Part shown: positions 25,209 to 34,848 of the stretch, piece after piece
Layout of the letters: each line of letters starts with the position of its first letter
How positions within the stretch are numbered: position 1 is the first letter of the stretch
NCBI RefSeq assembly: GCF_037975245.1
Contig: NC_092577.1
Location: 35,084,898-35,148,897, forward strand
Source of the DNA: Apostichopus japonicus
Taxonomy: Eukaryota > Echinodermata > Holothuroidea > Aspidochirotida > Stichopodidae
DNA length: 64,000 nt
Reading direction: 5' to 3'
The notes under the pieces: model-generated
Told to the model about the DNA's origin: nothing
Seen by the model: the letters and a program-made list of their open reading frames with translations, nothing else
The model's database searches: none
Position numbers and translations under genes: made by a program

Positions 25209-26199
25209 AGATGTTACGTGGCATTGGCTAGAGAATCATGAGAATGCATTTATTCAGCTAAAGAAACTTGTCACTACAACACCCATTCTACGCTATTATG
25301 ATGTCAGTAAACCAGTCACATTGTCAGTCGATGCGTCACAAAGTGGACTCTGTGCAGTGTTGCTTCAGGATGACAAACCTGTGGCATATGCGTCACGAGC
25401 ACTAACAGAAACTGAGAAAGCATACGCCCAAATTGAGAAGGAGATGTTGGCTGTGGTACATGGGTGCGAACGCTTTCATCAGTATGTATATGGCAAGCAA
25501 GTTGAAATAGAGTCAGATCATAAGCCATTAGAATCCATAGTGCGGAAACCACTTGCTTTAGTACCGCCGAGACTACAAAGATTCTTACTCAGATTACAGA
25601 AGTATGATGTAGCAATTAAGTATAGGCCAGGTAAAGAGCTCTTAATTGCTGATACTTTGTCCAGGGCATACCTAAATCAAACAGGTGATGACAAATTATG
25701 TGAAGAAACTGAGGCATTCGTTCATATGCTAACAGCAAATTTGCCTATGACAGATCAAAAGTTGCTTGAGTTTCAAAATGCTACAAAAGAAGATGTTTGT
25801 TTGCAAAATCTGCTCAAACTAGTTCAAGGCGGGTGGCCTGAGAATAGGTCAGAAGTCATAGCTAATGTAAGGAGTTATTGGGAATATCAGGGAGAACTGC
25901 ACTATGCCGATGGTCTACTGTTTAGGGGTGAACGACTCATCGTTCCACAATCTCTGAGAAAACAAATGCTCTCAAAAATCCATGAAGGGCATTTGGGGGT
26001 AATAAAATGTAAATCTAGGGCAAGGGAGACAATGTTTTGGCCAGGCATGTCTGCCCAAATTAAGGATGTTATTTCAAAATGTGACATCTGTCAAACATAC
26101 CAAAACTCTAACCAAAAGGAACCGCTAAAATTGCATGAAGTTCCATTGCGACCATGGCAAAAGGTTGGCATGGATTTGTTTCACTTTAGTACTTGCTAA
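25150..26199 (+). pseudogene. Gypsy RNase H and integrase N-terminal region
   Basis: The frame begins in the RT connection. RNase H follows, with VDASQSGLCAVLLQ (first catalytic Asp), YAQIEKEMLAVVHGCERFHQ (Glu) and SDHKPLE (Asp), then IKYRPGKELLIADTLSRA. Next comes the integrase HHCC zinc-binding segment (HEGHLGVIKCKSRARE ... CDICQTYQ) and the start of the catalytic core (PWQKVGMDLF). The frame stops at 26,199. A few residues before the LIVDYFSRY motif are lost, which points to a small deletion. Confidence 0.92.
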
Positions 26200-27021
26200 T
26201 AGTCGACTATTTTTCCAGGTATGTGGAGGTTTGCATGCTAAAAAATAGCACAACTAGTTCTTCAGTCATTGTGCATATTAAGTCAGTTTTTGCAAGACAT
26301 GGAGTTCCAGACGAGGTCATGTCCGACAACGGTCCTCAATTCCATTGCAAGGAGTTTACTGAATTTGCAAAACAGTGGGGTTTCATGCATACCGTATCTA
26401 GTCCACTCTTCCCACAGTCGAACGGCTTGGCCGAAAGATCGGTACAAACGGTCAAGAGGTTGCTCAAGAAAGCTTTGGCTGAAGGGAGGGATCCTTACCA
26501 TAGTCTTTTTATATTGCGTACAACACCAGTTGAAAGTATTGGTGGCAGCCCAGCTCAGCTGTTAATGGGCAGGCGACTAAAAAGTAATTTGCCAATGACA
26601 CATCAATTACTTAATTAAGCCTAAGGTGATCCCTAAAGTAAGAGAGAAAATGGTGGAAAATCAAGCTAGTCAGAGAAAGTACTATGATCGAGGAACAAAG
26701 CCTTTGTCATATCTTTCTGTAGGAGACAGCATTAGATATCAAACGCAAAATGGCAGATGGGAACCTGCTGTTGTCATTGAGAAAGCTACCACACCAAGGT
26801 CATATGTTATTCGTAACAAACATGGTAGTATCTTTAGGCGAAACAGGAGATTTCTACAGAAATCTAAAATTCCTTGGAAAGTGCAGGAAGACGTAGAATT
26901 TGATTTTAAGCCAACAGATATGCCAGGAATTAGGGAGACAGGTAACAATGCACACAGGGGTTTGCATACCAGGAGTGGTAGAGTTGTCAGGCAAAGGAGG
27001 AGGTTGATTGAAGAAGTGTAA
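26193..27021 (+). pseudogene. Gypsy integrase core and C-terminal region
   Basis: The D,D-35-E core is readable: IVDYFSRYVEV (Asp), MSDNGPQF (Asp) and SNGLAERSVQTVK (Glu). A stop at 26,616-26,618 and a frame change follow. The C-terminal part from 26,626 includes KYYDRGTKPLSYLSVGDSIR and WEPAVVIEKATTPRSYVI, the usual GPY/F-like tail region of Gypsy integrases. It ends at the TAA at 27,019-27,021, about 200 bp before the polypurine tract. Confidence 0.9.
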
Positions 27022-27228
27022 ACTTATTCTTAAAAAAGAATAGAGACGAAAGAGTAAAGAAAGAGTAAAAACTTTTAGTTGCTTCAAAGTACAAGTTCAC
27101 TTTTATTAAACTTCATATCAAATCATTAACATTTTTGTATTGCATGACTTAAAGGGACATTCAATTTTAAGTTAAATGTCTGTTTTGTAATAGTAACTAA
27201 TTATGTCAAATCATCTTAAAGAGGAGGA

Positions 27229-27350
27229 TGTCATGTATTCAGAATACTTGTATGTAGTTTCTATTCTGACATACCGCCCTCTATTCTGTTAATTGTATAA
27301 ATGTGTTGAATAAACGAGTTGATCACAAGATGGCTACCTGACTACATAAA
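27229..27350 (+). repeat. Probable 3' LTR of the Gypsy element
   Basis: It starts with TGTCATGTATTCAG directly after the polypurine tract AAAGAGGAGGA. It contains an AATAAA-type polyadenylation signal (GAATAAACGAG) and probably ends at ...CATAAACA near 27,350. About 120 bp is short but known for this group. The 3' boundary is a guess because no 5' LTR is available for comparison. Confidence 0.6.
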
Positions 27351-27956
27351 CATATTTAATAGCCGGTGTCACGTGGTCGGCATTCAAGTGATGTAAATTC
27401 ACAATTCTCAGTCCCAGTGCTCCTTCGTTTCACAATTTTGGATTAAAGAAAACTTTTGATGATGGAACGTTATCTTTGTTTTAAGAAAGAAAGAAAGGAA
27501 GGGAAAGGAGGAACTACATAAGTGATACGAGCCATAATTATAACTTTGAAGAGACGTACAAAATTGTGATAGTCTGATATGAAAGACATGAAAGCATTGA
27601 CTCAAATTTATGTCCTTGCTTTATATCTCTCTGTCTGTCTAAAGAAATGAAACCCTCTGTCTTACAATAAATGTTTGAAATCAAGTAGGCTGGTATTGAA
27701 TTCCCTACACCAGACAGTAACCAATGGCGACGGTAGTCCCATAAAGTGCTTCAAATTCTTTCTTACTTGATATGATCTAATGTTAATATGGTGAGATAGT
27801 TCCTCATTGCTAGTGGATGCGTAAACTGGCCACCTCTACTCACTTTCAGTTCTGGCTTTAGATCGTTTTCTACTGATGCACCCCGTCCCCAATCTTGATT
27901 CCTACACAGAGAAATACATCTTTTGCCCAAACTTCACTTTTGATGTTGCTGAAATC
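27351..27956. other. Intergenic stretch, nothing recognised
   Basis: There are no open frames with coding character. The stretch is A/T-rich with GAAAG/GGAAG runs around 27,485-27,510. Confidence 0.5.
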
Positions 27957-28323
27957 CAAGGGCATAGGAACCGGGGGGCTGGGCCCCCCCCCCCCAGTGA
28001 AAAATATTGGGGCGGAAGTATCATTCCTCCCCCCCCCCCCCCGCTCCGTAAGTCAGAAAACCCCTTTTTCATTTCCAAATGAGAAAAAAATCTCATTTGG
28101 AGCACCACACTACATCTAAGGCCAGGTGAAAATGCAAAATTATTTACAAAACTGGAGTGGGTGTTGAAGTGTGTTATATTGCACCAAATTGCGTCTGAGT
28201 CCACCTAGAAATGCAAAAAAATCCAAAGGGGGACACCCCTCCCCTTGTACCCCTCCCCCAGGCCGGCCATCAATCTTCAGCCCCCCCCCCCACCCCCACT
28301 TAAAGTATCTTCCTACGCCACTG
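27957..28323. mobile_element. Non-autonomous hAT-like element, 367 bp
   Basis: It starts with CAAGGGCATAGGAACC and ends with CTTCCTACGCCACTG, imperfect inverted repeats sharing the RGCRTAGGAA core. Perfect 8-bp target duplications CTGAAATC lie at 27,949-27,956 and 28,324-28,331. The inside has poly-C/G tracts and an AAAGGGGGACACCCCTCCCC block shared with the element at 19,566. No coding region is present. Confidence 0.9.
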
Positions 28324-28331
28324 CTGAAATC

Positions 28332-31300
28332 GGTCTTCAATAGGCCATATCGATAATTGGCCTGATGCCAAATCGGGTAAAGTTCACAGGTAAAACACAG
28401 GGAAGATATTTTAGTGAGATATTGGGTGCGGGGACAGTTGACTGAACAAATAAACAAAGGTGGTGTTTAAGAATACGAAAGTATGTGTTTGAAAAAGGTA
28501 AAACAAACATTGTACGAAGACAAGATTTCACTACTTCATGGACAAATATGTAACTGTAGAGTAAAGCAGTACACATTTGAGAAATCGTTTGAGACATACA
28601 ACAATAACAAAAAATCGGTATGTGTAGTTTCGAAATTTAAAGGGGGAAAAGTACTAGTCTCAATTATTTACAATTTCTTATGTTCTATCTGGGCCACTAT
28701 AAAATTCGTATGGAGAGGCTCGTAAAACCGCGCCCATTTCTGCCCACCTTTCCCACTATTTATTAGCTTATCATACCACGCCTCTTATTATAATTTGGAA
28801 AGATATTCTTCAAATATTTCAAGGTATAAGTTATTCTGTAACACAAAGAGAGCATGGCAATATATGGGGAAGAGGACCCAAACATTCCCGTCATTGAAGG
28901 TTGGCATATGGACTTTGAATGTTCAAAATTCTTTTTTAATTCAGATTTAACTTAAGTTCGTTATCATTGTTTATTCGATTTTGTTGTTAGGTTTGCTACA
29001 ATGCAGCTTCATGCAGCCCCCCTCCCCCATCCCTTCGGACCCGCCCACCATATGGGACCTACAAATACGTTCCACAGTAATTTAATTCTTCTCTCCACAT
29101 ATATTTTTGTGTTTTAAACGAGAAACAAAGATAAAAAAGAAAGACGCCAAATTCACAATTTTCCGGGGACTTCGTCGCCTGTTACCCATTTGTCTTAGTT
29201 ATTTTCATAATTCGTTTCTTTATGTTAGTTATTTGTGTACTCTATGTACAGGAAGTGTCTCACTACATAAGCCCACAATGGTTTTTTTGATACACTGGCT
29301 TTCACATTCCATAACTCTCTGCATTAGCTAATTAAAATGTGTACATGTTGTGAGAAAAAAAAACAAATAAATAAACGAAACGAAACGATAATGTGGTCGT
29401 TTATGGCGTAATTCGGTTTTTCACTTAAGATAATGATGTTTTATGTCAAATCGAAATGTTTAAATCGGATTTGTCATCGGAACATGAACAGTAGTTACTG
29501 TTCTAGCTATGAGTATTGGGTGGATTTGTTCACCCCTAATTTCAACTTTCATCTTGAACATATGATATTTTGCTATTAAATGGTGACGCTTTACTTTGAA
29601 GATTTAAACGTGTTTTTTCCTTATTTATAGCTTATTTTAGCATGAACACCTATATTTGAGTAATTGTGACATCTCAATTACACTTGTGAGATAAGACGTG
29701 TTTGCTATATCATCCTTTCTCTTTGAGTCACTTCATTGATATTTCTGATCTGGTCTTTACATTCTCTGTTTTTCATATACTTTTCCAGTCCAGTGTACTG
29801 AGGATAATGATATCCAGGATGTCCGACATGATAGGAGTCTACTTGGTCTTCTGATCCATCCTCCCAGGATTCAATCAGTTCCAACAGAGTTCGGTATGAT
29901 GTCATCTCAATATATCATATTCCAATAAATTGGAAACTTCACTTTATATGCCTTCTTTCTCTGCCCAAAATATTGGCTTCATTACAGTATATATAAGATT
30001 ACGCTAAATATGAAGTTGTTAAAGCAAACTTACTTATTAGAATTGTGTAAGGATGAAGAACCATGACGCACTGCAATAGAAAGTTCCACGATCCATGGTT
30101 ATAATTACTACGTATTATTATCATGGATGATTTATTAACTGCAATATATTGAACAGCCAGTTGGCACAATTTTCCAATGCTTCACCACGTTATTGTCTTA
30201 TTGAACAGCCGTTTTTAAGCTTTATCAAATATAAGCGAGGTGTTCGTAATGCTCACAACGTCAGTGATTGCTTTGAAGCGGGAACTGAAAGTACATCAAT
30301 ACCAAATATTGTCCCAGCTGAGTGATATTAAATAAAATGCAGCTCTTCTCTTACACTCTGTACAGAAGTTATCTGTACACAAAAGACTGGTCACTCATCC
30401 TTTTCTTTAGATACATTAACGAGGTAGTTAGATATTTTACTTAAAAAAAGGAAGGTCACCTGGCATTTATTTTTATCTGGTCGTGATAATTTCTGTTTTA
30501 AATCCGTTTCTGGCTGGTCGTCAAGATTTGGTCCCACTTGATATTCAGAATATGGTCAGAAAGGCTCAGCCTTCAGCTCATTAATGTAACAGTTGTAATA
30601 GAAAGAAAGCTTCAATTCAAGCCAGCAGTGCTCGAGTCGAGTACATGTAATTCAAGTACTTCCGGGTACTTCGTGTTTCGAGTACCAAGTACTAGTCAGA
30701 TTACTGTTTTTAATAATCCGAGTACCGAAATGGAGTACTTTTTCATCCGGCTTCTTTTTCGAATTCCATATACAAAGGCCGTTATGTTCATGTTCAAAGA
30801 TCGTTATTGTAAGCAAACGAATATTAATAACCCGACATCGTTGTCTTTGATTTGTTATAGATGAGTTAAGTCCACCAATTTCTACTGACCGTTGTTTATC
30901 TAAAAATGGACGCTTGGTCACCCATCCCACCGACAACCATTGCATTAAAGTGGATTTTAGATTTTCTGAAATTTACAAAAAGGAATGAACCAGATGGAGG
31001 GGAACATAAAGCCTACAACATGTTACAGTTTAATCATTTTATTTTGTAGTACTGTTCATGAGGGTGACGTCATCTTGCCTCGTTTCCGTTATAGTATTGT
31101 GTAGTATTGTAGTGAAATGCACGTTTGTCTGTAATATATAGTTTCCCATCTGTGTGTGCACAGGATGTATTGTTTACATTTACATTTGTTCAGTACATAG
31201 ACTATACCCATGCATTTATGATGCCTATGTGAGCCTTGAACACCAGTGGTACTTCAAAACAAAGTCAGTTTGCCTTATCTATAACAGAAGGCTCCCCACC

Positions 31301-31555
31301 CCCACGTACGTCCCCACATGAAGGGCCTCTCCAACCCATATGTGAGTTTCTAAAGTAGTCCAAAAAGAATGGTTGCCTAGGACCAAGTTTTATAATCGAT
31401 TTCTACAAACTTACATTGTTGTTATTGATTACAAATTTTGACACTGTTTTGTTATTTACGGTGGTGTCTGCAAACTATGGTCCACTTAGAGACCCTGGCG
31501 AGATATGAGCAATGCTTACTGGCATTTTCAAACACTTATATCTAATAAGCAGCAT
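28332..31555. other. Intergenic region without a convincing gene
   Basis: It is mostly A/T-rich sequence with scattered stops in all frames. A CTCGAGTCGAGTAC / CAAGTACTTCCGGGTACTTCG / GAGTACCAAGTACTAG cluster at 30,630-30,740 looks like the subterminal repeats of an unrecognised transposon. One short minus-strand frame (29,705-29,905) is listed separately. Confidence 0.5.
29705..29905 (-). CDS. Possible terminal exon or short ORF, unrecognised
   Basis: A 66-codon minus-strand frame begins MTSYRTLLELIESWEDGSED, contains HVGHPGYHYPQYTGLEKYMK and ends at a TAG near 29,705. Its mixed, non-repetitive composition is unlike the simple-sequence frames nearby. An AG (TATTGAG) immediately precedes the ATG on the minus strand, so it could also be a last exon. 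I recognise no domain and see no partner exons on that strand, so chance remains quite possible. Confidence 0.2.
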   Translation of the reverse strand: MTSYRTLLELIESWEDGSEDQVDSYHVGHPGYHYPQYTGLEKYMKNRECKDQIRNINEVTQRERMI

Positions 31556-32870
31556 GGTATCCAGTCAAAACGTCCCCGCTTTTTTAAGACCAAAACGTCC
31601 CCGCTTTTTACCAAAACGTCCCCGCAGTCAAAACGTCCCCGTGAGTCAAAACGTCCCCGCTTTTAATATCAGTTGGAATACAAATATGGATGTTTTTAGT
31701 TAAAATCAAAGAGTAAGGATAGGTATAGTTTAGGTTGAAAACACGTTTTTTAGGATTGGTAAGTGCCGGATATGAGGGCGGAAACATTTTTGAGTATAAT
31801 TTTCGGAGGTATAGGAAATTATAAATAGAAAAGGGAATGCAAGAGGGGGCTATAGCAGGATTTTTTCAACCTCTCCGAGTTGGTTTCTGAATGAATATAT
31901 GCGATATTGAGGGAAGGGAATAAAAAAGAATTTTTGTTTTGTTTACAAGTTACTTTTGGAATATATCAACGAGTAAGGATATTAGGATAAGTATAGTTTA
32001 GGTTGAAAACAGTTTTTAGGAGTGGGAAGTACCGGTTATGAGGGCGGAAACACTTTTGAGTATAATTTTCTGAGGTAAGATAAAGAATCAAACTACATGC
32101 ACAGAATACGGACAGGTTAATTAGCACGGTGAACACCGACAATGAGATACATGTAAGGGGATTAGTAGACAAGGGATGAAGAAAAGAAAGCAACAGGGGA
32201 AGAGGAGAGGTAGGAGATAAACAGTGGAGGGGCAAAAAGAGGATTAAAGGAACGGGGTAGGGAATAAACTGGAGGACAATGACAGAAAGGTGTGGAGAGA
32301 AAAAGCAAAAAAAGGGTGCGGAAGAGAGCTGTGAGAAGAGGATTGATGGGGGGGGGGGGAAGAAAAGGAGGAGGGCAGAGGAAAATTTGGTCATGTCCTT
32401 CATATCACGTAAGATAATACAAATAGAAACGGGTGATGCAAAAGGGCTGTAGGTTAATAGATTTTTTTTAAACACGGGTTGGTTTCGGAATGAATATAGG
32501 CTATACGATATTTTGAGAGAAGGGGGAAAAAAAGAAAATTTTTTGTTTGTTAACGTACAAGTTACAAGATAATAAAAGGGAAGGAATACAAGAGGTTATG
32601 AGTTTGTTTTTTTAAATTTTGGAATGAACATATACGATGTTCCCCCGGTTTGATTCGGTGACCATTTTTTCCCCCGAATATTTGCTTCCGTAAAATATGA
32701 AAATCCCCTAGTTGAATGTCGTGATTTTTTTCCCCGCTGAAAATTCGCTTTCGAAAAGGTATGAAAATTTGACGCCGTGACCTTTTTTTCTCTTTGCAAA
32801 ATTGTGCATTTTTACCCCCCCCCCCCCCCGCCCCGTCAGCCGCTATACAAATCATACCCTGTTTAATTCT
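31556..32870 (-). mobile_element. Degenerate copy of the AACGTCCCC-repeat element
   Basis: It starts GGTATCCAGTCAAAACGTCC, the same terminus as the right end of the intact element at 58,858-59,480 read in reverse. AAAACGTCCCCGC recurs five times in 31,568-31,665. The unit with GAGTAAGGATAGGTATAGTT and GAGGGCGGAAACATTTTTGA appears at 31,705-31,870 and again at about 31,965-32,080, so the inside is partly duplicated. A Penelope-like tract interrupts it at about 32,090-32,400. The right end could not be fixed; the C-run at 32,815-32,830 may be beyond it. Confidence 0.6.
32090..32400 (+). repeat. Penelope-like terminal purine tract (copy 4)
   Basis: The tract has CACAGAATACGGACAGGTTA, then GGGGATTAGTAGACAAGGGA, GGGGAAGAGGAGAGGTAGG and GGTGTGGAGAGAAAAAG. 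This is a diverged forward copy of 14,560-14,770. It lies within the degenerate AACGTCCCC element. Confidence 0.55.
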
Positions 32871-33194
32871 ACTTTACCCTCCCTTATTAAATATACAGAT
32901 AAAGAAACGCCGACAAGCAACAAATCAACAACATACTGAATTTAAGTTATAAACTACATAAATAAACTACATTCTTGTTGTAGAACTTGTTCACCGACAA
33001 GCAAAACATGTAACGTTACAACACTAAAGGTAATCGAACGATTAATTCCATACTTCAAAATGTCAAATATCAACAGGGGCACGTACCGTAAATTTTACTT
33101 CGTAAAAATAAACGATAAGTGATTTCACTCAATTTAAAATATTATAGAGATAAATTTATATTGTATAGTATACGCATCCAAAATCGTTTCAGTC

Positions 33195-34560
33195 ATTGAA
33201 GAAGTAATGATTTAGTGGTCATTTAAATTGGTCAAGCACTCTTTGGACCGGGCAAGACGCATTATGGTAGTCTTCTACAATGTCCTTAGAGTACATGTTA
33301 CCCATAGGTTTGGTGATCCAAGGCGTGCTGCATGGATTAGGGCCCAAAGCTTTTTCGTGGACCCGTTACACTCATTAAATAAGTAATGATTTAATGGTCA
33401 TTTAAATTGGTCAAGCACTCTTTGGACCGGGCAAGACGCATTATTGTACTCTTCTACAATGTCCTTAGAGTTCATGTTAACCATCGGTTTGGTGATCCAA
33501 GGCGTGCTGCATGGATTAGGGCCCAAAGCTTTTTCGTGGTCCCGTTTCACTCATTAAATAAGTAATGATTTAATGGTCATTTAAATTGGTCAAGCACTCT
33601 TTGTACCGGGCAAGACGCATTATGGTACACTTCTACAAAGTCCTTAGAGTTCATGTTAACCATCGGTTTGGTGATCTAAAGCGTGCTGCATGGATTAGGG
33701 CCCTAACCTTTTTCGTGGTCCCGTTTCACTCATTAAAAAGGAATGATTTAGTGGTCATTTAAATTGGTCAAGCACTCTTTGGACCGGGCAAGACGCATTA
33801 TGGTACTCTTCTACAATGTCCTTAGAGTTCATGTTAACTATCGGTTTGGTGATCCAAGGCGTGCTGCATGGATTAGGGCCCACAGCGTTTTCGTTGTCCC
33901 ATTTTACGGATTAAGTAATGGTTTAATGGTCATTTAAATTGGTCAAGCACTCTTTGTACCGGGCAAGACGCATTATGGTACACTTCTACAAAGTCCTTAG
34001 AGTTCATGTTAACCATCGGTTTGGTGATCCAAGGCGTGCTGCATGGATTAGGGCCCAAAGCTTTTTCGTGGTCCCGTTACACTCATTAAAAAAGTAATGA
34101 ATTAGTGGTCATTTAAATTGGTCGAGCACTCTTTGTACCGGGCAAGACGCATTATGTTACCCTTCTACAATGTCCTTAGACTTCCTATGACCCATTGCTT
34201 GGGCGGTCCAAGGCGTGCTGGTTTTGATTAGGGCCCAAATGTTTTTTTTCAGTTCCCGTTACATTTATTTAAAAAAAATGTTGATTTAATGGTCATTTTA
34301 ATTGGTCAAGCACTCTTTGGACCGGGCAAGACGCATTATGGTACTCTTCTACAATGTGTTAAGAATTCATATGACCCATTGGTAAGGTGGTCCAAGGCGT
34401 GCTAGTCTTGATTAGGGCCTAAAGTAATTTGTTTACATTAATTTAAGAACTGATGAAGTACTGGTCATTTTAGTTGGTCAAGAACTATTTGGATCGGTCA
34501 AGATGCATTATGGTACCCTTCTACATAATCATTAGAGTTCATATGATCCATGGGCCATAG
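33195..34560 (+). repeat. Tandem repeat, ~180-bp unit, about 7.5 copies
   Basis: GGTCATTTAAATTGGTCAAG recurs near 33,217, 33,396, 33,575, 33,755, 33,928, 34,108, 34,292 and 34,464 (last copies diverged), a spacing of 173-184 bp. Each unit also carries ACCGGGCAAGACGCATTATG and GGCGTGCTGCATGGATTAGG. Copies 1-5 are similar; the last three are clearly decayed, as expected for the edge of an array. It ends about 290 bp before the start codon of the coiled-coil gene. Confidence 0.95.
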
Positions 34561-34848
34561 ATAAACCTCTTTCCACGACCAAATGTTGAACATCTTGTAA
34601 GAAAGCTTTTGTCTTGCCAGAGGTGTTACGTCGATACCATTGTCGAATACGTAACTGAATAGGTAGCTCAGTTACTCATTCGCGAATATCGAACGAGAAA
34701 CGGGGAATAAGTATCTAACTTCACACCGGTCATTCAGTTAGCGACAAGACCACGACAAGACGCCACCCACCGTTGCCATCGAACTTGGCGTCCGTTTCTA
34801 GACTGTCAACTATTTTTGTTACGTGAATTATATCTTCTTGCAAGTACA

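Larger units (their letters stand above)
22869..27350 (+). mobile_element. Ty3/Gypsy-type LTR retrotransposon, 5'-truncated and frameshifted
   Basis: The order is gag with a double zinc knuckle, protease, reverse transcriptase, RNase H and integrase, followed by a polypurine tract (AAAGAGGAGGA, 27,218-27,228) and a short LTR. RT before RNase H before integrase is the Ty3/Gypsy order, and the sequence resembles the invertebrate K02A2.6-like group. No 5' LTR or primer-binding site can be placed: the left end abuts satellite at about 22,868. At least five frame changes or stops (near 23,230, 24,415, 25,175, 26,200 and 26,615) make it non-functional. Confidence 0.95.

Noticed and set aside
34764-34785. 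An RFX X-box upstream of the coiled-coil gene (GTTGCCATCGAAC)
   Set aside because: Only the first half-site matches; the second half does not fit RGYAAC, so it gives no support for a ciliary role.
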